Of a stretch of 7,339 nucleotides of DNA, positions 1-6,100 are shown in pieces (the first letter of the stretch is position 1; each line of letters begins with the position of its first letter). The notes beneath the pieces were generated by a model. It was not told the origin of the DNA and ran no database searches. It worked only from the letters and a program-made list of their open reading frames with translations. The stretch is taken from positions 1-7,339 of the forward strand of contig JAUWJP010000082.1 in assembly GCA_030607635.1 (NCBI GenBank). Reading direction: 5' to 3'. The translations under genes and the position numbers were made by a program. Origin of the DNA: Candidatus Aminicenantota bacterium. Its GTDB lineage: Bacteria; Acidobacteriota; Aminicenantia; Aminicenantales; Aminicenantaceae.

Positions 1-57
1 CAGGACCTCATTCCCATCTTCTCTTGCTGCACGAATAAAAAAAACCTGATTCTTCAT
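1..57 (-). CDS. 5' end of an unidentified gene (possibly DUF362-like), cut by the window edge
   Basis: Only the first 19 codons lie in the window. They run from an ATG whose complement is at 55-57 and read MKNQVFFIRAAREDGNEVL without a stop. The start lies 24 bases past the stop of the aminotransferase gene on the same strand, and AAGAGAG stands directly before the ATG, so co-transcription and coupled translation are likely. The pattern of a short lysine-rich start, a beta strand (QVFFIRA) and an acidic turn resembles the N-terminus of DUF362-type proteins, but 19 residues cannot establish a family. Codons 5-7 contain a run of eight T (A8 at 37-44 on the plus strand). Confidence 0.5.
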   Translation of the reverse strand, partial: MKNQVFFIRAAREDGNEVL

Positions 58-81
58 CTCTCTTAGACTCTCAGATACCTA

Positions 82-1227
82 CTATTCACCTAAAATCACT
101 TTTGCAGCTTTAAGACCTGAGCCTGCCTCAAATTTATACCCCAGAGTAGAAAGAGTTCTCTCCAGGGCATTAAGAGCAAAATAGACCTGCGATATAGACA
201 GGTTTCCCATATGCCCCATTCGAAAAACCTTCCCTGCAGTCTCACCTAACCCCCCTGCCACCACAATTCCATTCTCATAGTATGTGCTCCGGAAAGATTT
301 ATCTTCGACACCTTCCGGATATTTGACAACAGAAAGAGTATCAGCCAAGAACGGCTCTTGAGTGAAAAGGGAAAATCCCAGTTCGACCAAAGCCGCCCTT
401 ATAGCCTTAGCAACTCGCTCATGTCGTAAAAACCTTCGCTCAATTCCTTCCTCAAGGATTATCCTTGTGCTTTCATAAAATGCCCTGATTTCGTTGACAC
501 ACGGAGTCGAAAAATATTTTGAGGGGTCCTTCATGATAGGCAGCCAACGCAAAACATCTGAATAGTAAGCGGGAATCTTTTCCATGCTCCTCCTTTTATC
601 CACAGCTTTCTCTGAGAGGACTAAAATCGATAAACCTGGAGGAGCACCGAAACATTTCTGAGCTGCGGTCAAGACCACATCAACTTCCCAGTCATCTATC
701 CTTTCTTCTATCCCGCCTGTGGCACAGACACCATCGATTATATAGAGGACATCGTGTTTTTTCAGCACTTCAGCATAATCTTTGACAGGAGCACAGGCTC
801 CGGTGCATGTATCCACATGGGTCGCAGTCACTGCAGCATATTCTTTCTCGGAGAGTTTCTGTTCTAATTCTTCAGGAAGAACTGCCTTCCCCCATTCGCA
901 CTCGATGATATCACAATCGAGGCCAAAACTCCGGGCGATCTGATCCATCCTCTCGCCGAAAAATCCCTGGGAGAGGACGAGAAAGCTTTCTTCTTTCCCA
1001 ACAGTATTCAAAATTGCCATTTCCATGGCTAAAGTCCCAGCCCCAGCTACGATGAACGGCTCGCCTTTCTCGCAAAAGACTATTTTCTTCAGGTTAGCCA
1101 GAGCTTCCTTTAATTCCTCTACTAGCACAGGACTAACATGTGAAACAGTGGGTAGAGAAAGGCTGTTTATGATGCGAGGGTGAACAGGACTCGGACCCGG
1201 AATCATTAACAGTTTTTCTTTTTGCAT
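82..1227 (-). CDS. Class V PLP-dependent aminotransferase, alanine-glyoxylate / serine-pyruvate type
   Basis: This is a complete 381-residue cytoplasmic protein of fold-type I, the usual length for the AGXT/SPT/PucG branch. Visible landmarks: GPSPVHPRI near residue 11 (family N-terminal motif); GAGTLAME at 62-69 (cofactor phosphate loop); HVDTCTG at 137-143, matching the HxETSTG signature; IIDGV with Asp165, expected to bind the pyridine nitrogen; AAQKCFGAPPGL with Lys191 as the Schiff-base lysine; and FRMGHMG with Arg336 as the likely carboxylate-binding arginine. From family knowledge it should move an amino group between a small amino acid such as alanine or serine and a keto acid such as glyoxylate or pyruvate. 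The exact pair cannot be read from sequence, and related phosphonate or purine-catabolic transaminases remain possible. The ATG at 1227 is preceded by AAGGAGAG (1231-1238). The next gene starts 24 bases downstream. Confidence 0.9.
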   Translation of the reverse strand: MQKEKLLMIPGPSPVHPRIINSLSLPTVSHVSPVLVEELKEALANLKKIVFCEKGEPFIVAGAGTLAMEMAILNTVGKEESFLVLSQGFFGERMDQIARSFGLDCDIIECEWGKAVLPEELEQKLSEKEYAAVTATHVDTCTGACAPVKDYAEVLKKHDVLYIIDGVCATGGIEERIDDWEVDVVLTAAQKCFGAPPGLSILVLSEKAVDKRRSMEKIPAYYSDVLRWLPIMKDPSKYFSTPCVNEIRAFYESTRIILEEGIERRFLRHERVAKAIRAALVELGFSLFTQEPFLADTLSVVKYPEGVEDKSFRSTYYENGIVVAGGLGETAGKVFRMGHMGNLSISQVYFALNALERTLSTLGYKFEAGSGLKAAKVILGE

Positions 1228-1255
1228 TTTCTCTCCTTAGGCAAAATCTATCCTA

Positions 1256-1283
1256 TTTTTATCAATAATCCCTAATAAATCAA
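1256..1283 (-). promoter_or_regulatory. Candidate sigma-70-type promoter for the aminotransferase gene
   Basis: On the minus strand TTGATT (1283-1278) and TAAAAA (1261-1256) are separated by 16 bases. Each matches its consensus at four of six positions. Transcription would start near 1249, giving a leader of about 20 bases that contains the AAGGAGAG ribosome binding site. A promoter is expected here because 265 bases separate this gene from the operon upstream. The match is modest. Confidence 0.3.
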
Positions 1284-1293
1284 GTTAAACTAA

Positions 1294-1470
1294 GCAACTG
1301 TAAGCATCTCCATTTCCATGAGTCGGCCTTTTATTCGTGAACCTTTTTTAATCAGAAAATTCCGTACAGGAGAGATAAAGAAATCAGAGTGTATATCTTG
1401 CAACAAGTGCTTTAACCTGAGAGGTATTGCGTGCGCTGAGCTCAGCAGAGAAAAGAAGACACCATTTTAA
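1294..1470 (+). pseudogene. C-terminal remnant of an old-yellow-enzyme-type NADH:flavin oxidoreductase
   Basis: A frame open from 1294 to a TAA at 1468-1470 encodes, from the ATG at 1318, a 50-residue peptide. It begins MSRPFIREP and contains CISCNKCFNLRGIAC. SxSRPfIREP is the last TIM-barrel segment of the 2,4-dienoyl-CoA-reductase/BaiC-like branch of the old yellow enzyme family. The CxxCxxC...C cluster (Cys25, 28, 31 and 39) is that branch's 4Fe-4S motif, here close to the natural C-terminus. Intact enzymes need a full FMN-binding barrel of more than 300 residues. Here the frame closes at the TAA at 1291-1293 and no barrel is visible upstream. The ATG has no ribosome binding site. I conclude that the 5' part was deleted and that this is a dead fragment, although a small expressed iron-sulfur peptide cannot be excluded. 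It lies on the opposite strand to both neighbours, and its upstream end abuts the aminotransferase promoter region. Confidence 0.72.
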
Positions 1471-1492
1471 TTCTTCAAATTAAGTATTATGC

Positions 1493-3640
1493 TTACTTTT
1501 TTAATTCCTTTTTCAAGTCCTGTGTATCTTCGGTATCGATTATCTTGTAGTTCACTCCCTCAAAATTGACTATAACGTTTTTAGCAACAGAAAGATATTT
1601 CGCAATTCCAGGCTTTGCAGAAAGAAGACGAAAATATTCCTCTGAATTAAAGCGAACCTCTTTTACAGGGCTTTCTTCTTCATAGCGGCTGTCCACCCAG
1701 TATTTATCCTTCAGGTAAAAAGTCTTGTCCTCTTTATATTTTATCATCTGCGAAACAACCTGGGGAGCCTGCGCTACTGCTTTTAATTTCTGTGCACCCC
1801 TGGCAATTTTCACTGCCCCAGCGCCGGTAACTTTGCGAGCTTTAAGAGCTTCTTCTGCCTCCGGAGCTGCCATATCAAGGGAAAGCCTCTCTTTCTCAGT
1901 AACAAGAAAGGAAGTATAAGGAGTTACGATTCCGTATCTTAATCCAAGTTTTTTTACCTCATCAATGAGCTCTTTATTTACTCCCTGGAGTCGAATTTCT
2001 TCGATAAGATAGCCTATCCTTCTCGAAGCCCAGAGACGGGGGAGAAAATTATAGGATTCCGCTTTGATAAGCTCTTGATCTCTAAGGATAAATTTCTTGG
2101 CTTCCTTCCCTACTTTTCCGGAAAGGGCCACTGTCACGTTGCCTTTGCCTGTATACTTTCCTACCAACACAAACTGCGAGCCCTTAAACAGATCAGGCAT
2201 TACTCTCGGATAAGTGTCTCTCACTTCAATGCCTTTAAAATCGATCTTCAAATCAGAAAGAAGTGGCGATGATATTTTTTCATAATAATTTGATACGGCA
2301 ACTTCAAGATTTTCGTCCTCAGCCACATAAACCGAAGTTCCCCTGTTATCAGAAGAAATTCTGTCTAAAAGCTCTGTGTTGACATCGTAGCCAACTCCAA
2401 AGACGATTATACGGGTCTTAAGCTCATTGGCTTTACTGATGTTCCTCAATATTTCTGCAGTACCGGTAATGCCTACTGTGGGCAGGCCATCGGTGAGAAA
2501 AAGAATATAGTTAGGTCTTTCTCCAGGCTCAATCATCTCCAATGCTTGAAGCAGGGCATCGTTTATGTTAGTTCCTCCAGAATCTTCTACCCCGTCCACA
2601 AAGCGAAGAGCTCTCTCTATATTTTCTCGACTAGCAGGAATAATCTCAGAAGAAAACAAGCTCACTCCATCATCAAAATCCACAAGAGAGAACTTATCTT
2701 TCTTATCCAAATGATTAATGATAAAACGCACTGCTTCTTTGGCCTGCTTGATTTTCTTCCCGCTCATACTTCCAGAACTGTCAAGGACAAGAATAAGATT
2801 CTTGCTGAGGATCTTTTCTTTTTTACCCACATAAGAGGGCGAGGCTAAAAGCATGTAATAATTATCTTCGGGACCTTCCCAGTTCATGAATGATAGCCCG
2901 ATATCATCTTCGGAAAGAGAATAATAGATAATAAAGTCCTTTTCCGGCTTGATGTTTTTTCCTTCAAAGCTCACTCTTGCTTTGTTTTTTCCTTCCTTCC
3001 TCACAGAAACGTTATGGGAAGGTGAATAAACATTGGAAAGAGGAATTTTTGAGCTAATTTCGACTGAGATAGTTACCTCCTGCAGGGGACGGAGGGAAAA
3101 TCTCTCTGTGTTTAAAGGATACACATAGCGGATAAGGTTTCTCTCAGCCTTGATAATCTCAGTGTATGACAGTTGGATTCTTTTCTCTCCATTAGCAGGA
3201 ATCGGGAAAACACGGGCTCGAAACATGTTGCGCCCTACATATTCAAGAAGAGCAGGATCTTTCATCCTCCGGACAATATCTTCATAGATCCGGCGCGCTC
3301 GGTCCCTATCCAGGATTTCTCCCTCAACCTTTTTACCTCCGATGTACATCGAGAACTCAGAAATAGAGGCTCGTTCTGGCAAAGGGAAAATAAAGATTCC
3401 TTCAATATCTCGGTTGTGATTATTGATAAAAACCTGATCAATTGAAGTTTTCGCTACCTGGTTTATGATCTCAACATTTACCCGGTGGTATTTGACGGTT
3501 AAAGGAGGAATCCTCTCCCCGGGGCGCGGCACGGGGACGATAAATCCGTCGGCAAAGAGGTCAACTACAAAAACGTTAAAAAGAACAAAGAAAAAAATAA
3601 TAATAAATGGTTTAAATTTAAGTTGATTGTTGTTTTTCAT
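1493..3640 (-). CDS. Secreted VIT and von Willebrand factor A domain protein
   Basis: This is a 715-residue protein counted from the ATG at 3640. A TTG five codons upstream (3655) is open but unlikely, because a GAGGAGT ribosome binding site sits seven bases before the ATG. Residues 1-30 form a signal peptide with a lysine-bearing start, a very hydrophobic core (FIIIFFFVLFNVFVV) and a likely cut after LFA. About 40-165 is a VIT (inter-alpha-trypsin inhibitor) domain, with FIFPLPERASISEF and RDRARRIYEDI. About 280-465 is a VWA domain with an intact metal-ion site: DSSGS at 287-291, Thr357 in GGTN, and Asp384 in LTDGLPT. The C-terminal part carries LWASRRIGYL and YGIVTPYTSFLV, then a second conserved block (TFYLKDKYWVDSRY, EEYFRLL), all typical of bacterial VIT/VWA proteins. 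No LPXTG signal or C-terminal helix is seen, so it is probably periplasmic or released. VWA domains bind proteins through a metal ion; the partner is unknown. It is last in a three-gene operon. Confidence 0.92.
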   Translation of the reverse strand: MKNNNQLKFKPFIIIFFFVLFNVFVVDLFADGFIVPVPRPGERIPPLTVKYHRVNVEIINQVAKTSIDQVFINNHNRDIEGIFIFPLPERASISEFSMYIGGKKVEGEILDRDRARRIYEDIVRRMKDPALLEYVGRNMFRARVFPIPANGEKRIQLSYTEIIKAERNLIRYVYPLNTERFSLRPLQEVTISVEISSKIPLSNVYSPSHNVSVRKEGKNKARVSFEGKNIKPEKDFIIYYSLSEDDIGLSFMNWEGPEDNYYMLLASPSYVGKKEKILSKNLILVLDSSGSMSGKKIKQAKEAVRFIINHLDKKDKFSLVDFDDGVSLFSSEIIPASRENIERALRFVDGVEDSGGTNINDALLQALEMIEPGERPNYILFLTDGLPTVGITGTAEILRNISKANELKTRIIVFGVGYDVNTELLDRISSDNRGTSVYVAEDENLEVAVSNYYEKISSPLLSDLKIDFKGIEVRDTYPRVMPDLFKGSQFVLVGKYTGKGNVTVALSGKVGKEAKKFILRDQELIKAESYNFLPRLWASRRIGYLIEEIRLQGVNKELIDEVKKLGLRYGIVTPYTSFLVTEKERLSLDMAAPEAEEALKARKVTGAGAVKIARGAQKLKAVAQAPQVVSQMIKYKEDKTFYLKDKYWVDSRYEEESPVKEVRFNSEEYFRLLSAKPGIAKYLSVAKNVIVNFEGVNYKIIDTEDTQDLKKELKK

Positions 3641-3682
3641 TTCTTTACTCCTCAATATTAGCTTTTTTCCGCTTCACATATA

Positions 3683-4306
3683 TTAAAACTCTCTTTTCTT
3701 TGTTAAAGTTTCACCCGTTTCCCCCTTTTCTAATAACCGTTCTATTCTCTTCATAAGTTCTTCCACAGAGCTAAACACTTCTGCAGGCATCGAAGCGAAC
3801 CTTTCCTTATCTTCATTTAAAATAAAAACATTTGGAATTCCCGTCTCCTCAGCAGCTTTGATATCAAAATGAGAATCCCCCACCACGCAACATTCCTCTT
3901 TTTCCAGTCCTAACTTCTCCAAGACAGCCTGAAAAGGAGCTCCAGAAGGCTTCCAGAGGCCGCTTTCGCGGGAGATGATACAATCAAATTCAAGGTTGAA
4001 CTTCTCTAGAAGGAAAGAAACGCTCCTTTGAGAATTATTCGTCACCAGGGCTATCTTTATTCCTTTCTTGTTTAATAGGTCCAGAAATCCTCGTATCCCT
4101 GGTTTTAGTCGAGCCTTCTGGGTAGCCTCGCTTTCATGCTTTTCCAGCACTTTCCATTTCTCTGATTTTTCCGGCTCTTCCAGGCTTTTGAGGTAAGTAA
4201 GTATTGGTTTGCCTTGGGAGTTCAATTCTGCTTTAATTTGATTCCAATCATAGGTTACATCGACAACTGTACCGTCCATATCAAAGATTACGCCTTTCAG
4301 CTTCAT
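3683..4306 (-). CDS. HAD-superfamily phosphatase (phosphoglycolate phosphatase-like)
   Basis: This is a 207-residue cytoplasmic hydrolase with all four HAD motifs. Motif I is FDMDGT with the nucleophile Asp9 and acid/base Asp11; motif II is VTNNS with Thr89; motif III is Lys119 in LWKPSGAPF; motif IV is GDSHFD with Asp144 and Asp148. A helical cap of about 50 residues (15-65) lies between motif I and the core, as in the subfamily IA group that includes phosphoglycolate phosphatase, beta-phosphoglucomutase and pyrophosphatase PpaX. The KPSGAPF segment favours a phosphatase acting on a small phosphorylated metabolite, but the substrate cannot be named. The last 20 or so residues are charged and look like an unstructured tail. 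AGAAGGAAG (4312-4320) precedes the ATG. The gene lies 41 bases after the hydrolase gene and 42 bases before the VIT/VWA gene, so the three are probably one transcript. Confidence 0.9.
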   Translation of the reverse strand: MKLKGVIFDMDGTVVDVTYDWNQIKAELNSQGKPILTYLKSLEEPEKSEKWKVLEKHESEATQKARLKPGIRGFLDLLNKKGIKIALVTNNSQRSVSFLLEKFNLEFDCIISRESGLWKPSGAPFQAVLEKLGLEKEECCVVGDSHFDIKAAEETGIPNVFILNEDKERFASMPAEVFSSVEELMKRIERLLEKGETGETLTKKREF

Positions 4307-4347
4307 CTAAACTTCCTTCTTTCTCTATTTCAAAGCCATTTATCTCT

Positions 4348-5415
4348 TCACTGCTTCACTCTACCTACCTCATAAAGAGGCTCTCCTTTGCTAACCGGAG
4401 GAGTATATACGATATAAAGGATTATTCCGCTAAAAGGAGCTCTCAGCTCTTCCTTCACATTCCCGAGGTAATCTGTAACATACCCGACTTTCTCTCCTTT
4501 ACTGACATAATAGCCCATCTTGGTCTGAGGATAAAAAAGGCCATCTGAGCTAGAGTAAATGACTTCATAATGATCGATCCAGACTGGGTCGGAGACAAAT
4601 TCTGGTTTTCCCTCGATCATCTTAAAAAGCTTCATAACACTGAGAATGCCTTTAATGTTGCGGATAACAGACTCTTCGTCGGTCTTGCCCAAGTATCCGG
4701 ATTCTGTTGTGATGGCCGGCTTTGAATGGAGAATAGCGGTATTCCCCAAATACTTGGAATGAGCTTTGTCCTTGGTGCGGGATTTATCGATGATGATATA
4801 CTTTATTCCAAAAGCTAACACCATATTACGGCTTATCTCATCTGCCTTTTTATCGCCGCTCTGCATCCAGTAACAATAAGGAATAAGAGCTTCATTTCCA
4901 TCTCCGCAGTGAAGATCTACGAGAAAATCGCATTTCTTAACAACCTCTTCTGTCAAGACGTGAGCAATCCTCTGGGAAATTGTGCCCTGCGGATCGCCTG
5001 GAAAAACTCTGTTCAAGTTCTGCCAATCATCCGGATTGTAATAGATGATTCTTTTCTGAAACGCCGGCAGATGAGCGATATGAACTAATATCAATGTCCC
5101 GGATAGAGATTGAGGATCAATCATTTTTTTCAATCGATAAAGGGCTAAAATCGGAGGATATTCATAACCGTGCACACCAGCCACAAGCGCCAGAACTTTA
5201 CCTTCTTTCGCACCATTGATTATGGTCAGAGGGATAAGGGTTCCGATTCCATCCTTTTCAGGGACAGATAAGTATCCAGATTTTATTTCCCCAGGATTAA
5301 GCTTTAAATCGCCAATCTGGAATGAATCGTTCTCTCCAGAACCAAAGGAGAATAAAGATAATCCCCAAATCAAGAAAATGCTTATCACGACTCTCTTTAA
5401 ATTCAGGTGTTTCAT
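4348..5415 (-). CDS. Exported zinc hydrolase of the succinylglutamate desuccinylase/aspartoacylase (AstE/AspA) family
   Basis: This is a 355-residue protein with an N-terminal signal peptide (LKRVV, then the hydrophobic stretch ISIFLIWGLSLFSF, about residues 8-24) and no lipobox cysteine. The carboxypeptidase-like zinc site is complete: VAGVHGYEY supplies His82 and Glu85, and VDLHCG supplies His169. The family substrate-binding motif DWQNLNRVFPG is at 130-140, and the probable catalytic Glu238 is in TTESG. Residues 275-355 form the usual C-terminal beta domain (APFSGIILYIV, PPVSKGEPLYEVG). The family cleaves amide bonds of N-acylated amino acids or trims peptides. The substrate here is unknown, and export suggests a periplasmic amide, such as a peptide or a cell-wall or environmental acyl amino acid. 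AGAGGAGGTT (5424-5433) is a strong ribosome binding site. This is the first gene of the operon continuing into the HAD phosphatase and VIT/VWA genes. Confidence 0.88.
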   Translation of the reverse strand: MKHLNLKRVVISIFLIWGLSLFSFGSGENDSFQIGDLKLNPGEIKSGYLSVPEKDGIGTLIPLTIINGAKEGKVLALVAGVHGYEYPPILALYRLKKMIDPQSLSGTLILVHIAHLPAFQKRIIYYNPDDWQNLNRVFPGDPQGTISQRIAHVLTEEVVKKCDFLVDLHCGDGNEALIPYCYWMQSGDKKADEISRNMVLAFGIKYIIIDKSRTKDKAHSKYLGNTAILHSKPAITTESGYLGKTDEESVIRNIKGILSVMKLFKMIEGKPEFVSDPVWIDHYEVIYSSSDGLFYPQTKMGYYVSKGEKVGYVTDYLGNVKEELRAPFSGIILYIVYTPPVSKGEPLYEVGRVKQ

Positions 5416-5456
5416 TGCTGTTCAACCTCCTCTTATCTTAAGATGTAGTGCTGTTT

Positions 5457-5485
5457 ATTTTATCCTATTGTATAGGCTAGGTCTA
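5457..5485 (-). promoter_or_regulatory. Candidate promoter of the hydrolase-HAD-VIT/VWA operon
   Basis: On the minus strand TAGACC (5485-5480, four of six consensus bases) and TAAAAT (5462-5457, five of six) are 17 bases apart. Transcription would start near 5450, about 35 bases before the ATG at 5415, with the AGGAGG site in between. The spacer holds the perfect inverted repeat CCTAT-TGT-ATAGG. Position and spacing are good, but the upstream hexamer is weak. Confidence 0.35.
5464..5476. repeat. Perfect inverted repeat CCTAT-TGT-ATAGG, possible operator
   Basis: Two five-base arms around a three-base centre fall exactly between the two hexamers of the proposed minus-strand promoter, where a dimeric regulator would control it. 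Two more short inverted repeats lie close by: GTCT-AC-AGAC at 5481-5490, and ACAATT (5489-5494) with AATTGT (5506-5511). Each alone could be chance in AT-rich DNA. Confidence 0.3.
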
Positions 5486-5558
5486 CAGACAATTAATAGA
5501 CTTGAAATTGTTACCAATTCGCTTAGAATTCAGGGTGAAGATATATTCTTTTTTTTTA

Positions 5559-5587
5559 TTGCTTCTTGATTTTTGATTTGTTATAAT
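5559..5587 (+). promoter_or_regulatory. Extended -10 promoter of the small membrane protein gene
   Basis: A consensus TATAAT (5582-5587) carries the extended element TG one base upstream (5579-5580). The upstream hexamer TTGCTT (5559-5564) is 17 bases away and only half matched, which is usual for extended -10 promoters. Transcription would start near 5594 and give a leader of about 42 bases ending in the strong ribosome binding site AGGGAGGAA (5622-5630). A T-rich tract (T9 within 5549-5557) just upstream could act as an UP-like element. Confidence 0.65.
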
Positions 5588-5635
5588 GCGCCTCAGAAAA
5601 ACTTTTAAAACATAACTTTATAGGGAGGAAGTCCT

Positions 5636-5893
5636 ATGGGAAAAGTTTTGGCTATCTTAGGAGGCTTAATTGCCATGGCAGCTGGCGTTTATCTGGTTAT
5701 TCTTGTATGGCCGCAGCAATTCATTGATCTCGTTTTCGGGTGCATCCCCCCGGTACTTTTCTTTGGCGGTTTTATTGCTCTAATCGCTGGAATAAGCGGC
5801 ATCAAAGATGCTGCGAGAACGAAAAAGCTGGAAGCGGAAACTAAAGAAGAAGTAAAAGAAGAGGCAGCAACAGAGGAAGAGACAAAAGAATAA
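5636..5893 (+). CDS. Small membrane protein with two helices and an acidic lysine/glutamate tail
   Basis: This 85-residue protein matches no family I recognise. The ATG follows a near-perfect ribosome binding site, AGGGAGGAA, with seven bases between GGAGG and the start, and the gene has its own extended -10 promoter, so it is very probably expressed, perhaps strongly. Residues 4-25 (VLAILGGLIAMAAGVYLVIL) and about 37-56 (IPPVLFFGGFIALIAGISGI) are membrane segments, each with small-residue glycine/alanine faces, joined by a short loop with WPQQFIDLVFG. Residues 57-85 are a charged, helix-prone tail dominated by K and E. By the positive-inside rule the tail is probably cytoplasmic, with both ends inside. 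The layout resembles small accessory membrane proteins that pack against a larger partner. No partner is apparent next door, and a 207-base gap separates it from the following gene. Confidence 0.8.
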   Translation: MGKVLAILGGLIAMAAGVYLVILVWPQQFIDLVFGCIPPVLFFGGFIALIAGISGIKDAARTKKLEAETKEEVKEEAATEEETKE

Positions 5894-6037
5894 AATAATA
5901 AAAACTCCAGGTTTTCTCCTTCTCAACTGCAATTTTTCTTTTTCGTCACAATAAAGAGAAGGCAGACTTTTAAAATAATCAATATTTCTGTTATTTTTTA
6001 ACTCCTATAATTTCTTCCCTTCCACTAGAAATAATTC

Positions 6038-6066
6038 TTGACTTGTAACCTATAATTTGGTATTTT
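6038..6066 (+). promoter_or_regulatory. Promoter of the ribbon-helix-helix gene
   Basis: TTGACT (6038-6043, five of six consensus bases) is followed after 17 bases by TATTTT (6061-6066, four of six), and the extended element TG stands at 6058-6059. Transcription would start near 6073, inside the inverted repeat described separately. A perfect TATAAT at 6051-6056 is an alternative -10 box but has no acceptable upstream hexamer at the right distance. Confidence 0.55.
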
Positions 6067-6082
6067 GTAATTAACTTACAAA
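6043..6082. promoter_or_regulatory. Operator-like array of three TTGTAA half-sites over the RHH promoter
   Basis: TTGTAA occurs at 6043-6048 and 6065-6070 on the plus strand and at 6076-6081 on the minus strand. The last two form the perfect inverted repeat TTTGTAA-TTAAC-TTACAAA (6064-6082). The half-sites begin 22 and 11 bases apart, which is two turns and one turn of the helix, so all three face the same side of the DNA. They overlap the -10 box and the predicted start of transcription. Such helically phased short half-sites are typical targets of ribbon-helix-helix dimers, and the gene just downstream encodes one. Autorepression is my inference. Confidence 0.45.
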
Positions 6083-6100
6083 TTACGAGAGGTATCGATC

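Noticed and set aside
1435..1446. Twelve-base perfect palindrome GCTGAGCTCAGC
   Set aside because: It lies inside the coding part of the oxidoreductase remnant, has no loop and is not followed by a T run on either strand, so it is probably coincidental.
1467..1483. TTAATT-CTTCA-AATTAA hairpin between the VIT/VWA stop and the remnant's stop, as a shared terminator
   Set aside because: The stem is six A-T pairs only, and no adequate T tract follows on either strand.
1725..3445. Several plus-strand open frames of 64-100 codons lying inside the VIT/VWA gene
   Set aside because: They are antisense shadows of a gene with a full set of domain motifs. Their translations show no family features and they lack ribosome binding sites.
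3641..3655. TTG at 3655 as the start of the VIT/VWA protein
   Set aside because: The GAGGAGT ribosome binding site lies within those five codons, seven bases before the ATG at 3640, which therefore is the better start.
5216..5569. Plus-strand open frame of 117 codons across the hydrolase start and the divergent promoter region
   Set aside because: It overlaps the signal peptide of the hydrolase and the promoter region, has no recognisable domain, and its end is a low-complexity phenylalanine run from a T tract.
5918..5962. CCTTCTC / GAGAAGG inverted repeat after the small membrane protein gene, as a terminator
   Set aside because: The loop is 31 bases long and only a short CTTTT follows. 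The nearer AAAAC/GTTTT hairpin is too weak. I see no convincing terminator here.
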